This document shows positions 13,101-24,891 of a DNA stretch of 64,000 nt, piece by piece (positions within the stretch are counted from its first letter, which is position 1; each line of letters begins with the position of its first letter). The notes under the pieces were generated by a model. That model was not told the origin of the DNA, ran no database searches, and worked only from the letters and a program-made list of their open reading frames with translations. Position numbers and translations under genes: made by a program. The DNA comes from Omphiscola glabra. Lineage: Eukaryota > Mollusca > Gastropoda > Lymnaeidae. Location of the stretch: NCBI GenBank assembly GCA_964017045.1, contig OZ024807.1, forward strand, positions 6,014,481-6,078,480, read 5' to 3'.

Positions 13101-15794
13101 GGCCTCACAATCTGCCAGCTATATAGATCTAGTTTTAATTTTTCTTTGAACACCTCATATAATTTTAAACAGTTAGGGACATCTGGACTTTGAATAGCTT
13201 AGGGCCTCAGCAAGTCTAAATTGGGCCCTTGGTGGGGCATTTGATGGTTGTAGAATTATATCAAAGGTCAATTACGTTATACACCGGAAATTGGTATCAA
13301 GAGAGTTTTAATACCGATGAAATAATGCATTTAATATTTAATGTTCTACTGCTAACACGATTATGTCTGGGGAGGAAAGAGGGCGTGTTCCTTTTTACGT
13401 GAATAACTATAATATATTAAAATCCGAAGATATTACCGTCGTTACAAAAAGGGTTTTAGATTTTCGTTCAATATAAATAAATACGTATTACAATAATATC
13501 GGCAAATGCAGTTCATGGGCGTTGACACATTTTGCACACATTTACATAAGCTTGCTCGTATCGACAAGCAGTGAAGTTGGAAAAAAAAGGGGGGAGGGGG
13601 CGGGGGACAGTGGAAAAGGTTTTCGTTTACACAAAGGACATGGTAATCCATTTTTCAAATATACAGAGCAGGTGCGAATATAATTGTAGTCACGTACTTA
13701 TTGGTATAAAAATATTTGTGTATAATAAAAATGCATTGTAAATATTTCCTGAACAAAATTTAAAATGTGAAAGAATAAGAATGGGGACATTTTTTTATTT
13801 GTATAACGATATCTAAAAATCCAATCATTTAGGTAACAATATATTAAAAAAAAAAAATAATAATAATTGTACAGCCGTTAAAATTGTAATCTCTTAAAAA
13901 GACACTCTTTTGTTTATTTCCAAAAACTACAATTATCATTTAGAAACATTAACAAATGTGGGTTACGATTGTCTTTACATAAAAGGAATTTTTTTTTTTC
14001 ATTTTAAGCACAAATAAAACGGTATGGGACATTTTTAGCAGATTTGGTTTTAGATGTTAAAAACACAAGTCTTTTAGACATGAAAATTGGATAGTAGATT
14101 TGTCTTAAAATGAAAAGATACCCTGTTGGATTATTTACCGTTAACATCGTTGAGGAGTGAGGCGGGTGTTGGGTAAATTTTTGTAAAATTTTGAAACAAA
14201 TTATGAAAATCCGTAAATGCTACACGTATTTAAAATGCAATGGAACCTCTCATAACGAGCATAATTCGTTCCGGAGTCTTACTCGTTAAGCGAAACACTC
14301 GTTAAACGAAACAAATTTTCTTATACAAATCAATGTGAAATACGATAATGCGTTCCATGCTGAAAAAAATACTAATTAAAAAAAAATTATTAACGTTTAT
14401 TATCTGATTTACGTATCCTCCAACTCCCAGGTATTATAGAGATGACAAGTGGCTCTTCAATGCGGTCTTTATGCCCTATAAAGCGTACGAGTTTCACCCG
14501 GACCAGCTGTTTGTTGATAGACATTTGCAGGTAGGTGGAGATTTGGCAACTGTGTTCCTCATATGACTTGAAATAAAAAAAAAGATTTGCAAAATATCGA
14601 AATACACAACTCCCTATGTAACAATGTCACTAACGCTACCAGATGACGCTTATTTGACAAAATAAAACCACGATAACTGCGCTAAATGAGATTCTGAAAA
14701 AAGCAATACCTCTAATGCGTTTGGTAAGTAATATTTTCAATTATTTTTACGGAAATATTTGGTGTAAAAAAAATAAGCGGTGTAAAAAAATAAGCGGTGT
14801 AAAAAAATAAGCGGTGTAAAAAGAATGGGACATTAAAATAGTAATTAAGTTCAGGGGCGTGGGAAAAAAATGTGAATTTGCGGAAATGGGGGGAGGGCCA
14901 ATTAAGATTCTTATAAGTGAGTTACTTGAATGAATCTTAAAGCTCATTGGTTGGAGCCTGTATGGTTGGAGTCGGTATAGCTGGAGTCTGTATAGCTGTA
15001 GTTGGTTATAGCTGGTGTCTGTTTAGCTGTAGTCGGTATAATTGGAGACTGTATACTTGGAGTGTGTTGAGGTGGAGTATGTCTAGTTGGAATCTTTAAA
15101 TAGCTGGAAACTATATAGCTGGAGTCTTTCAATAGCTAAAATCTTTAATATGCTGGTGTCAGTTTAGCTGGAGTCTATCTAGAGCTGGAATCTGTAAATA
15201 GCTGGAGTCTGTATAGTTAGACTGGAATTATTATCGGAGTCCATAAATTTGTGCGGGAGATTTTTTGATCACCTTTCATATGTGAGAAGAGATGGCAACG
15301 AATTATGTTGTATGCCAGCTAGAAATAGGTTTGTATTTGCCAATAAAACACTGTTCTTTCTAAGGTCCAATAAAATGTCCCAAACATAATTATATCGTTA
15401 TATCCACACACACAAAATATATCCACACACACAAATCTTCCCAAAATAATTAATTCAAGGGGAAATTTCGTGAATTTTTATACCGAATTGCCTTATACAA
15501 TTAATACATAGAACTCACTGATAAAATTAAAATATTTGTTTTTGTTTTTCGCAGGTCATCTGTTTCCGAGGTATCTGCCATCCAGCCTGGCACAAAGACT
15601 ACCAAAGAGATATCGATGATAAGCAGCCAGTCGAACCATACGACTGGCGAGACGCCCGCGCATTCCACTTCACCCTCCCCAAGCCGCCGCAAAGTCTCTC
15701 ATCACCCAAGGACATAAGAGATGGCACTGACATGTTATCAGAGATTGGTAGAATGGTCTTGCAAAAAAGTGGCCAGGCGGGATTGTTGAGCTGA
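7115..15794 (+). CDS. GT32-like DXD glycosyltransferase, copy 1 (five exons)
   Basis: Predicted Golgi-type type II membrane glycosyltransferase of 563 residues; donor and acceptor sugars are unknown. Exons: 7,115-8,191, 9,131-9,235, 11,595-11,764, 14,431-14,530 and 15,555-15,794. All introns are GT-AG and the frame joins exactly, with a split Thr codon at exon 3/4. The start is the first ATG after an in-frame TAA. Residues 17-38 form a signal anchor. Residues 79-210 (VPHNVHYFWCG start) and 300-540 (IPMNSHMVWL start) look like two related GT-A halves. The second has the family signature SDVLR (378-382), GGAYQ (390-394) and DRD (395-397), the metal/nucleotide-sugar DXD. The first has GGVYFGER and lacks DXD. 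Sequons are at N72 and N354. A possible poly(A) signal AATAAA lies at 16,440. The same protein is encoded in the other arm. Family assignment is confident; substrate is not. Confidence 0.87.
10155..10672. repeat. Polypyrimidine (CT)n tract in intron 2
   Basis: About 520 bp of almost pure C/T with many CTCTCT and TTTC runs. The mirror polypurine tract at 33,934-34,322 is about 390 bp. Long open frames rich in Ser/Leu/Phe or Arg/Glu over it are compositional artefacts. Confidence 0.95.
10639..11131. other. Left-arm-only segment of intron 2 with small tandem repeat
   Basis: The right arm joins the CT/GA tract directly to GCGTGTTACC (left 11,132), so about 490 bp present here are absent there. 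Inside it, three or four copies of a roughly 30-bp unit with GGCCGACATATTTCTATACC are spread over about 10,958-11,090. Deletion in the right arm at the edge of the polypyrimidine tract or insertion here are both possible. Confidence 0.6.
12731..12928. repeat. Five tandem 38-bp hairpin units in intron 3
   Basis: Five head-to-tail units of about 38 bp, each starting ATAGCGCGGTACCCC or a variant and containing AGCCTAGGGCTAGGCT. This is the hairpin that heads the dispersed element at 2,687, here multiplied without the rest of that element. Later units carry GCACGG or GCATGG variants. A 19-base G run follows at about 12,947. The mirror array is at 32,213-32,414. Confidence 0.75.
13060..13250. mobile_element. 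Possible non-autonomous DNA transposon remnant in intron 3
   Basis: The block contains GCACCGGATTTACC, then AGCTTAGGGCCTC twice (13,095 and 13,196), and GCAAGTCTAAATTGGGCC. This style is seen in dispersed hAT-like MITEs from memory. Terminal repeats and target duplication were not resolved. Mirror at about 31,895-32,090. Confidence 0.3.
14244..14372. mobile_element. MITE-like remnant in intron 3
   Basis: Reads TGGAACCTCTCATAACGAGC, then TTCGTTCCGGAG, ACTCGTTAAGCGAAACACTCG and a closing TGCGTTCCA. This layout (a 'GGAACCTC' end, CGTTCCGG, inverted GCGTTCCA end) occurs in widespread short DNA transposons of animals. The superfamily is not assigned. Mirror at about 30,770-30,900. Confidence 0.4.
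14757..14824. repeat. 17-bp tandem repeat in intron 4
   Basis: Four near-identical units of GCGGTGTAAAAAAATAA. Mirror at about 30,300-30,378, where one extra T is present in a homopolymer. Confidence 0.85.
14947..15222. repeat. Diverged 15-16-bp minisatellite in intron 4
   Basis: About 17 diverged units related to TAGCTGGAGTCTGTA. The mirror array at about 29,890-30,175 has different unit composition in its outer half, so the array has changed since the arms separated. Confidence 0.8.
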
Positions 15795-17040
15795 AAATGT
15801 AGAAACCAAGAGATTTAAAAAAAAATAGATTATTGGGAACATTGCATGGTTACATCATTTTATTTACAGTACATACAGACTTCGTCTTAAAATAACTAAT
15901 GTTTTAAACTTTAAAAAAAAAATCCACTTTTTTGTATGGTCTACCATGTGTATGTATTATTTTTATTTCATATACCTGTCTACATTCTTTTCGTCTGCTA
16001 AAGAATTTTCTTTGTGAGCCATTGCGAAAAATTCATTTGTATTTAAAAGATGCAAGCTGTTGTAATTTCCAGTCGATGCCAACTAAATCTTGTTGCTTCA
16101 CAAACGTTACAACTCAATCTAGATCCATTCGTTCAGCTCGTGGACTCAGTCTGTCACTTTATGACTTCGGGCTCCTTTATTTCGGATGATGTCAGTTCTG
16201 TTCTATCCTGAGGTTTTTCTATTGTTCTGCGCCAAGTCTTTTCGGCTCTTCCGCTTTTATTTTCCAAGCGGTTGTCTTTTCCGTCGACGTGCGTGCACAG
16301 TTCCTGCAGTATTTGACACTCTTGATCTTCGTCTAATTTATTCATCGCAGTTTGTATCATCTGCCATAATATGTTTTTGTGTATCATTAAATGGCATTTC
16401 GTCTAAATATATTCCAGCTTCCGATGTTATAAATACTTTAATAAATATTGGTACTTCACTATTATATTCTTTCACTTTCTACAATCCTACTTCCGGAACA
16501 AAAAGGAAATCTCTAAAAAAAAAAAATTACTTGGATCTGATACTTGTTATACTTCGTTTTGTTTTGTTTTCTGATGGAGGTTATAACCCGAAACGTCAAC
16601 ATCTTTTGTCCTGTCTATGAAATCAAGTTTAGCATAACTTTTCTTATATTTTATTTACACAACTTGAATGCAGTGCATCAATTATTAACAAATTACACAT
16701 TTGACCTATTTTCGAAAAAAACAATTGAAAATATTGCGCATCAAAGGCTTTTGAGCTTTTTTTTTTTAAAGAACGGCATTTATGGCAGTTATCGGGAGTT
16801 TTATTTTGTTCGCAATTAAACCGTAGCGTTTTTGAGGGATATTGTTGCATTGATAATTACATTTTCTGTAAATATATTATAGTGTAGTATATTATTCCTT
16901 TTGTTGTTGTTGGTTTTTTTTTTAAAAATAAGATTTATATTTTCAGGTTGGGCAGGATGGGTTCGGCGACCATATCATTTAAGTAAAAGGCAGTGCTTTA
17001 TTTCATCCTAACAAGTGCTTCGTTATATTGTCTAGGGTCA
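15795..17040. other. 3' flank of the gene; possible Penelope-like remnant
   Basis: AT-rich. Open frames at 15,932-16,620 and, on the minus strand, 16,154-16,387 are conserved in the other arm but show no recognisable domain. They end next to the hammerhead-like core at 16,571, so a decayed Penelope-like element (GIY-YIG end plus terminal repeat) is a reasonable but unproven reading. Confidence 0.3.
16571..16596 (+). mobile_element. Hammerhead-like / Penelope terminal core
   Basis: CTGATGG AGG, spacer TTATAA, then CCCGAAACGT. It keeps the order of a hammerhead core (CUGANGA, helix II, GAAAC), but the seventh core base is G instead of A and no helix I could be drawn. Mirror at 28,528-28,553 on the minus strand. 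Confidence 0.4.
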
Positions 17041-17135
17041 GGTGGCAAAGTAATGCATCAAGCGATGAGCTTTGTGGAAATTAGTAAAACAAAGTAAGGC
17101 TTAACCTGAAAAAGAGAAACGCAACAAAACAACGA

Positions 17136-17161
17136 ACGTTTCGGCAGGAAGCCTTCATCAG
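17136..17161 (-). mobile_element. Hammerhead-like / Penelope terminal core
   Basis: On the minus strand: CTGATGA, AGGCTTCCTGCC, GAAACGT. This is the best of the three cores, with GGC/GCC able to pair as helix II and an intact GAAAC. An unpaired A after CTGATGA and the absence of a visible helix I make activity doubtful. A TTTCTCTTTTTCAG acceptor-like stretch follows. The mirror at 27,968-27,993 has GAAAC changed to AAAAC. Confidence 0.45.
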
Positions 17162-18049
17162 CGAACAAACAGAAAAAACTAACAAAATTAAAAACAATTT
17201 TTTTTTTAAAAATAGCTCTTTGCTGAGAAGTAGTATCCAAGAGGGCAGCACATAACTTGCCACAGAGAGTAAGTGGGAGAGAGGTCAAATAGGGAAGAGT
17301 GAAAGAAAAGGGAGAAGTAAGTCTACTGCGATATGTCGTGACGTGGAGGGGTGAAGCTAAGTTCAAACAGTGAATAGAGACATGACGTTAGTACCATGTG
17401 GGGACAATGTGCCATAGGTCAAGATAAGATTGTTCTCCAAATTCACCCGGCTGTGTGTGTTTGTGCTAGCCACAAAGCTGGGCGAGCTTTGTGCTAGTGC
17501 ATTCATCGTGGTGCTATGTTTGATATATATATATATTAGGAGTAGTGTTAAAATTAGAATCTGGGTCAAGGGAAGCAATATCTCAAGGTCCATATCTATT
17601 ACACACCGAACATTGGAATATAGATGGGTTTTAAACTAATGAAGTAATCTCTTTAATCTGATTCCGAAAACACATTTGAAGGGGAGGAAATTGGGTTTAG
17701 ATATTTTTATAAGCAGGAGAAATTAAAAAGTGAATTAAATGCAACCTAATGAATAAATCCGAATAGGTCTCCATATTATATATTGATTTTGATTCCTGTT
17801 GTATTATAATATAGATTATTTTTTTTAATAGATTACTAGAAAATTACACCCGTTGTGTTTGTTACTTAATGTTAACAAATAATGCGAGCATGCGTCTTAT
17901 CTAAAATTGCAATTGACGAAGTGTCTCTATGTGTTTGCGTGATATCTAAATAAAGTTTAATCAGTTATCTGAAATAAAAAAATAATGATTTTTTAATGGA
18001 AAATCAAAGGGTACATGAATTTTTGTTGTTGTAACGTAGCAGATGAAGA
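17162..18049. other. Intergenic, no gene seen
   Basis: Repeat-like DNA continuing from the Penelope-like core to about 17,640 (minus strand), with a short TA run at 17,522-17,536. AT-rich sequence follows. The frames here are disrupted between arms. Confidence 0.45.
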
Positions 18050-18385
18050 GAAAGAAATGAACAAGTGAGCATCCAGCATATCTGGCTGTCGCAAAAGACA
18101 AGCGATGCATAATCACTCCCTGTGGGTTGATGATGGTTATCTGTTATAGCCTGTGTGATGACCTATTTGGTTGTCCACTACTTGTCTCCTCATTTGCTTG
18201 TTTTTCTTTTCTTTTTTTTTAAAAAAAACTGACTTGTAAAACTTTATTTGGTGACACTGTGCTGTGATTACTTTCCCCCCCTTTCCCTTGACTTTTAAAG
18301 ATTTGACTTTGTACCGCGCTTCGAGCCTTTGGGGATGAAGCCTGATTTTTCAATGGACTTCATCATTATTATTATTATTATTTCT
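18050..18385 (+). mobile_element. SINE/LINE tail-like element ending in (ATT)n
   Basis: Ends with GTACCGCGCTTCGAGCCTTT, then GGGGATGAAGCC, and an ATT run at 18,367-18,382. A GCGCTT...GAGCC block directly before an ATT/TTA repeat is a common 3' tail of short interspersed elements in marine animals. A tRNA-like head with A and B boxes was not found. Mirror at 26,737-27,072. Confidence 0.4.
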
Positions 18386-19044
18386 GAATAATGCTATCGT
18401 GTGAGGCACATTCTAAAATTGCAAGACGTATTATACTTATTGAGGCTCTAGAAAAATTTGATTTTTTTTATGTTTGTGTTTGCATGTTATTACTTTAATT
18501 CTTCACTGATTATTTATATTGATTTACTGTGCTTTAATTATTCTATTTTAAATTTTTGACTATTTAATTTTTTAAAAATAATAAATTTAATAGTAGGCTT
18601 ATAATTCAGTTGATTATTGTTAACTTTCACCACTGTTGGTATCTTTTTAAAATATGTGTACCCCGTTTTTCAGTCTTTGCTACGCATTGCACAACAAACT
18701 AGCAAAACATTAATACAGATTAAAATAGCATAAACCATATAATAGTAAGTCGCACATGCCATAGCACAGTTTCACGATTAAAACTTGTTTCTATAATAAT
18801 TGGCTACATCCGAGGCTATGTCAATCGCTATGGCTATTAGATTTGGTAAACTTTAAAGTATACAAACCCCCAACTCCCTGGTACGCGTCGCATTGACCAC
18901 CGAATGAGTTTCCAGAGAACCCGACATGTTTTGTTTACATGTCCATCGCAAAAAAAAAACAACAAAAAAAACAAATAATAAAAAAAAACCCACGACCAAT
19001 GGACGTTTACAGTAAATCTCCAACTTGTATCGCGTCCACGCACC
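18386..19044. other. Intergenic, no feature seen
   Basis: Very AT-rich, with an A-rich purine run at about 18,949-18,986. Nothing recognised. Confidence 0.5.
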
Positions 19045-19260
19045 TGGAGTTTTCTGCACGTCTCAGTACCTCTTTGTAACTTCATCATTGGAATCTTGCT
19101 ATTTATCAACGACTTGACGCACAACCCCTCTCCTAACATCAATAATCTGCACGGCGTACCAACAGACGCAGACTTGTAGTGCCCTGAAATAAGCAATACC
19201 TCATCAACTCCCGTATTGGCATCGTGGAGATGGGGAAAAACAACAGACTCGCTCCTTTGA
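19045..19260 (+). pseudogene. Reverse-transcriptase palm fragment of a non-LTR element
   Basis: In one plus frame (about 19,080-19,175) the translation contains LLFINDLTHNPSP and then TDADL before a stop. FINDL followed about 20 residues later by a (Y)ADDL-like box is the expected spacing of reverse-transcriptase motifs around the active site in LINE-type elements. Bases after the stop still look like the continuation (SSTPVLASW) in the same frame. The catalytic YADD box is broken and both ends are missing. Mirror at 25,862-26,077. Confidence 0.45.
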
Positions 19261-20236
19261 ATTGATCCCTATTCTGAAATGAAGTTCGGTGCTTTAACAA
19301 ATGAAATTATATCTAAGATCATAAATTATAAAAAAAAAACAACAATAGTCATGTGTTTTAAGATTATGATTAGCACTGAAACATCATCTGGTCGTTCCTT
19401 TTTTTCAGGAAATAAATATAACGAAAACTGTGTTCCAGTCAGTGGCGTTGCTAGGGTTAATGCCATTTAGGACGGGAAAGGATTTTTCAACATAAGAAAT
19501 TCTGTAGCTGGCCTAAAATGTAAACAACCCCCCCCCCCCCAGCCCCAAACTCCATCAAAAGAAAAAAAATGTCTTTAATGACAGATCTCCACTTTAGCCC
19601 CCTCCATTGTTCCGACACTGTTTCAGTTGCTCCTATTTGTTTTAAATTTATTTTACGATACACACACACGAAAAGCATATAGATAATACGTCATCAATCC
19701 TAATAGGTCATCAAAATTACTCAACAATAAAGAAGTTAATTATGAAGTTATCGTCTTATTTTAATTTCTTCTGTTTTAAAAAATAATGTTGTCTACTTCA
19801 ACACAATAATCAAAAATCATTGGAAGACAGAGGCGTCTACACCCGTTGGTGATATTTCACCTTTGATCCACGTTTCAAGAACTGTTATATAAATGACCTG
19901 GTTGGATGCGCACGATTAGCACACACAAAAACAGTGCTTGTTTTAATGCAGAAAATAACACACAAAAGTAACACCAAAAACTCAACCCCCCTCCCCCCCC
20001 CCCAAAAAAAAAAACATAGACAAAAAAAAACACTGACGAAAAAAATAATGGACTTTTATGTAGTTCGGACTTAAGTCACTTTAGGCCCCATTGGAATATT
20101 CTAATTTTAAGAAAACTACTTATCAATGCACACCCATAGTAGAAGGGGAATAACCATGGAATAAATCAATTTCATAAAGGGTTGTTGCCCTTAATATCTA
20201 GTGATTAGTGAGTGAGTGGGTTAACGTTACTTAAAT
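19261..20236. other. Intergenic; one hAT-like end candidate
   Basis: CAGTGGCGTTGCTAGGG at 19,440-19,456 resembles a hAT terminus, but no partner end was found. Homopolymer C run at 19,530-19,541 and C/A runs at about 19,985-20,030. No gene. Confidence 0.35.
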
Positions 20237-20600
<364 letters not shown>

Positions 20601-21337
20601 AAAGACAGACCGACACCATAGTTTTAACAAATTTCTATTATCCTTGTCCTATAAGTGAAGTGGAAAATTTCCTCTTAGCATATTAATTTAAATTAACCTT
20701 GTGCTCGTCGCTGGCTGGCTGTCAGTCAAAAAAACTGAGGACGGCCAACTGACCCCCTTCCCGTCAACCTATCGAGGTGAAACTTTGCAAATTGACTCGT
20801 TTCCGATGACAGCGCATTCCATCAACTTTTCTGAATTGGGATTCTTATTGAATGCGTTACTTGAAAGCGTGTTTAGTCAAAGTTTGAGTCCCACCACCAC
20901 CCTCCCCGACACCCAACTTGCTCTATTTCAAATTTTATAAAAGATTTGTACGAAAAACTCTGCTTTTAGAAGCTATTTACTTACATTTAATAATACTACA
21001 AATGGCTGATGAAATATTGTATATTGCACAGACTTTTTAGACAAACTGATATTCTAAGATCGCATTGACGTATAGTAGCGACCATGGAAAATTAAAGAGG
21101 AAGGGCGGGGTAATTTGTATGCATTTGAACAAGAGGTTGCAATTTATACTCTGACATTTGATTTACCTTACCTGCGTGATATTATAGACGCCGATACGAA
21201 ATCAAAGTATTCAAATTATATATATAATAATAAAGTAATATCGAGATTGACCATAGGCTAGTAATATACCCTGCTTACTACTATAGTCTTCGAATCACAG
21301 TGGCTGCACTTAAAGTTAGTTTTATCAAATCTAAGCT
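20601..21337. other. Unique spacer between microsatellite and central minisatellite
   Basis: Shared with 23,314-23,960 in the other arm. The 79-codon frame at 20,701-20,940 is retained with two changes but has no recognisable domain. Confidence 0.5.
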
Positions 21338-23063
21338 TCTCCTGGTTCCTAACTTCTCCTGGGTCCTAACTTCTCCTGGGTCCCAGCTTCTCCTGGGTCC
21401 CAACTTCTCCTGTGTCCCAACTTCTCCTGGGTCCCAAATTCTCCAGGGTCCCAACTTCTACTGGGTCCCAATTTCTCCTGGGTCCTAACTTCTCCTGGGT
21501 CCCAATTTTTCCTGGGTCCCAATTTCTCCTGGGTTATAACTTCTCTTGTGTCCTAACTTCCCCTGGGTCCTAACTTCTCCTGGGTCCCAATTTCTCCTGG
21601 CTTCTAACTTCTTCTGGGTCCCAACTTCTCCTGGGTCCTAACTTCTCCTGTGTCCTAACATCTCGTGGGTCCTAACTTCTCCTGGGTCCTAACTTCTCCT
21701 GGGTCCTAACTTCTCCTGGGTCCTAACTTCTCTTGGGTCCTAACTTCTCCTGGGTCCTAACTACTTCTATGTCCTAGCTTCTCCTGGGTCCTAACTTCTC
21801 CTGGGCCCTAGCTTCTCCTAGGTCCTAACTTCTCATAGGTCCTAACTTCTCCAGTGTCCTAACTTCCCCTGGGTCCTAACTTCTTCTGGGTCCCAACTTC
21901 TCCTGGGTTCTAACTTCTCCTGGGTCCTAACTTTCCCTGGGTCCTAACTTCCCCTGGGTCCTAACTTCCCCTGGGTCCTAACTTCTCCTGGGTCCTAACT
22001 TCTCCTGGGTCCCAACTTGTCCTGGGTCCTAACTTCTCCTGTGTCCTAACTTCTCCTGGGTCCTAAAGTCTCCTGGGTCCCAACTTCACCTAAATCCCAA
22101 CTTCTCCTGGGTCCTAACTTCTCCTGGGTATTAACTTCCCATGGGTCCTAACTTACCCTGGGTCCTAACTTCTCCTGGGTCCTAACTTCTCCTGGGTCAC
22201 AACATCTCCTGGGTCCTAACTTCTCCTGTGTCATAACTTCTCCTGTGTCCTAACTTCCCCTGTGTCCTAACTTCTCCTGTGTCCTAACTTCCCCTGGGTC
22301 CTAACTTCCCCTGGGTCCTAACTTCTTATGGGTTCAAACGTCTCCAGGTTCCTAACTTCTCCTGGGTCCCAACTTCTCCTGGGTCATAACTTCTCCTTGG
22401 TCTTAACTTCTCCGGGTTCTAACTTCCCCTGGGTCCTAACTTCCCCTGGGTCCTAACTTCTCCTGGGTCCCAACATCTCCTGGGTCCTAACTTATCCTTT
22501 ATCCTAAATTCGCCTGGGTCCTAAATTTTCATTGGTCCCAACTTCTCCTGGATCCTAAATTCTCCTGGGTCCCAACTTCCCCTGGGTCCTAACTTCTCCT
22601 GGGTCCTAACTTCTCCTGGGTCCCAACTTCTCCTGGGTCCTAACTTCTCCTGGGTCCTAACTTCCCCTGGGACCTAACTTTTCCTGGGTCCCAACTTCTC
22701 ATGGATCCTAACTTCTCCTGGGTCCTAATTTTTCCGGGGTCCTAACTTCCCATGGGTCCTAACTTCCCCTGGGTCCTAACTTCTCCTGGGTCCTAACTTA
22801 TCCTGGGTCCCAACATCTCCTGGGTCCTAACTTCTCCGGTGTCCTAACTTCTCCTGTGTCCTAACTTCTCCTGTGTCTTAACTTCCCCTGGGTCCTAACT
22901 TCTCCTGGGTCCTAACTTCTCCTGGGTCCTAACTTCTCCTGTGTCCTAACTTCTCTTGTGTCCTAACTTCCCGTGGGTCCCAACTTCTCCTCAGTCCCAA
23001 CATCTCCTTGGTTCTAACTTCTCCTCGGTCCTAACTTCCCCTGGGTCCTAACTTCTCCTGGGC
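21338..23063 (+). repeat. Central 17-bp minisatellite, left part
   Basis: About 100 units of GGGTCCTAACTTCTCCT with frequent variants (CCCAAC, TTCCCCTG, TGTGTCC). Only roughly the first 270 bp are matched, in order, by the right-arm array at 23,064-23,313. A further run around 21,755-21,840, with the diagnostic unit ACTACTTCTATGTCCTAGC, is matched by a displaced piece at 24,352-24,647. The rest has no partner. Confidence 0.95.
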
Positions 23064-23313
23064 CCAGAAGAAGTTAGGACCCAGGAGTAATTGGGACCCA
23101 GGAAAAGTTAGGACCCAGGGGAAGTTAGGACACAGGAGAAGTTTTAACCCAGGAGAAGTTGGGACCCAGGAAAAATTGGGACCCAGGAGAAGTTAGGACC
23201 CAGGAGAAATTGGTACCCAGTAGAAGTTGGGACACAGGAGAAGTTGGGACCCAGGAGAAGCTGGGACCCAGGAGAAGTTAGGACCCAGGAGAAGTTAGGA
23301 ACCAGGAGAAGCT
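23064..23313 (-). repeat. Central 17-bp minisatellite, right part
   Basis: About 15 reverse-complement units of the same 17-mer, beginning directly at the GGGCCC turn point (23,060-23,065). Unit order matches the outer end of the left array. Confidence 0.95.
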
Positions 23314-23959
23314 TAGATTTGATAAAACTAACTTTTAAGTGCAGCCACTGTGATTCGAAGACTATTTAATTAAGCAGGGTATATTACTAGCCTATGGTCA
23401 ATCTCAATATTACTTAATTATTATATATTTAATTTGAATACTTTGATTTCATATCAGCGTCTATAATATCACGCAGGTAAGGTAAATTAAATGTCAGAGT
23501 ATAAATTGCAACCTCTTGTTCAAATGCATACAAAATTACCCCGCCCTTCCTCTTTAATTTTCCATGGTCGCTACTATACGTCAATGCAATCTTAGAATAT
23601 CAGTTTGTCTAAAAAGTCTGTGCAATATACAATATTTCATCAGCTATTTGTAGTATTATTAAATGTAAGTAAATAGCTTCTAAAAGCAGAGTTTTTCGTA
23701 CAAATCTTTTATAAAATTTGAAATAGAGCAAGTTGGGTGTGGGGGAGGGTGGTGGTGGGACTCAAACTTTGACTAAACACGCTTTCAAGTAACGCATTCA
23801 ATAAGAATCCCAATTCAGAAAAGTTGATGGAATGCGCTGTCATCAGAAACGAGTCAATTTGCAAAGTTTCACATCGATAGGTTGACGGGAAGGGGGTCAG
23901 TTGGCCGTCCTCAGTTTTTTTGACTGACAGCCAGCCAGCGACGAGCACAAGGTTAATTT

Positions 23960-24218
23960 AAGTTAATATGCTAAGAGGAAATTTTCCACTTCACTTATAG
24001 GACAAGGATAATAGAAATGTGTTAAAACTATGGTGTCGGTCTGTCTTTCTGTCCGTCCGTCCATCCGTCCGTCCATCCATCCATCCATCGGTCCGATCAT
24101 CCGTCCTTCGGTCCATCCATCCATCCATCCGTCCGTCCAACCATCCATCCATCTATCCGTCCATCCGTTCGTCCGTCCATTCATCCATCTATCTATCTAT
24201 CTATCTATCTATTTATCA

Positions 24219-24298
<80 letters not shown>
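23960..24298. repeat. Right-arm GGAT/GATA microsatellite, first copy
   Basis: Reverse complement of the left microsatellite, with the diverged CCAT/CCGT part followed by CTAT repeats. It ends abruptly in CTTCTTTTTTG rather than in the flank seen at 20,236. Confidence 0.9.
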
Positions 24299-24299
<1 letters not shown>

Positions 24300-24351
24300 C
24301 TTTTTTGTTGAGTAAGTTTGATGGAGTTTTAGGATTGATGACGTATTTTCT
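24299..24351. other. About 52-bp patch copied from 25.4 kb
   Basis: GTTGAGTAA, then TTTGATG, then TTAGGATTGATGACGTATT match 25,386-25,439 at about 45 of 52 positions in the same order. The left arm has the corresponding sequence only once, at 19,681-19,735. The patch lies exactly between a microsatellite copy and a displaced minisatellite segment. Confidence 0.65.
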
Positions 24352-24647
24352 TTAGGACCCAGGAGAAGCTAGGACCCAGGAGAAGTTAGGACCCAAGGAG
24401 AAGTTAGGACCCAGGAGAAGTTAGGACCTAGGAAAAGCTAGGGCCCAGTAGAAGTTAGGACCCAGGAGAAGCTAGGACACAGAAGTAGTTAGGACCCAGA
24501 AGAAGTTAGGACACAAGAGAAGTTAGGACCCAGGAGAAGTTAGGACCCAGGAGAAGTTGGGACCTAGGAGAAGTTATGACCCAGGTGAAGTTGGGACCCA
24601 GGAGAAGTTAGGACCCAGGGGAAGTTAGGACACAGGAGAAGTTAGGT
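24352..24647 (-). repeat. Displaced segment of the central minisatellite
   Basis: About 17 units of GGACCCAGGAGAAGTTA type. It shares the rare unit CTAACTACTTCT(A/G)TG followed by TCCTAGC with left-array positions 21,755-21,785, so it derives from the interior of the central array and not from its edge. Confidence 0.85.

Positions 24648-24891
<244 letters not shown>

Noticed and set aside
23040..23090. Palindrome as a simple read-level hairpin artefact
   Set aside because: Arms differ by substitutions, two large indels and a rearranged block, which a template-complement read from one molecule would not show. Head-to-head haplotypes remain possible.
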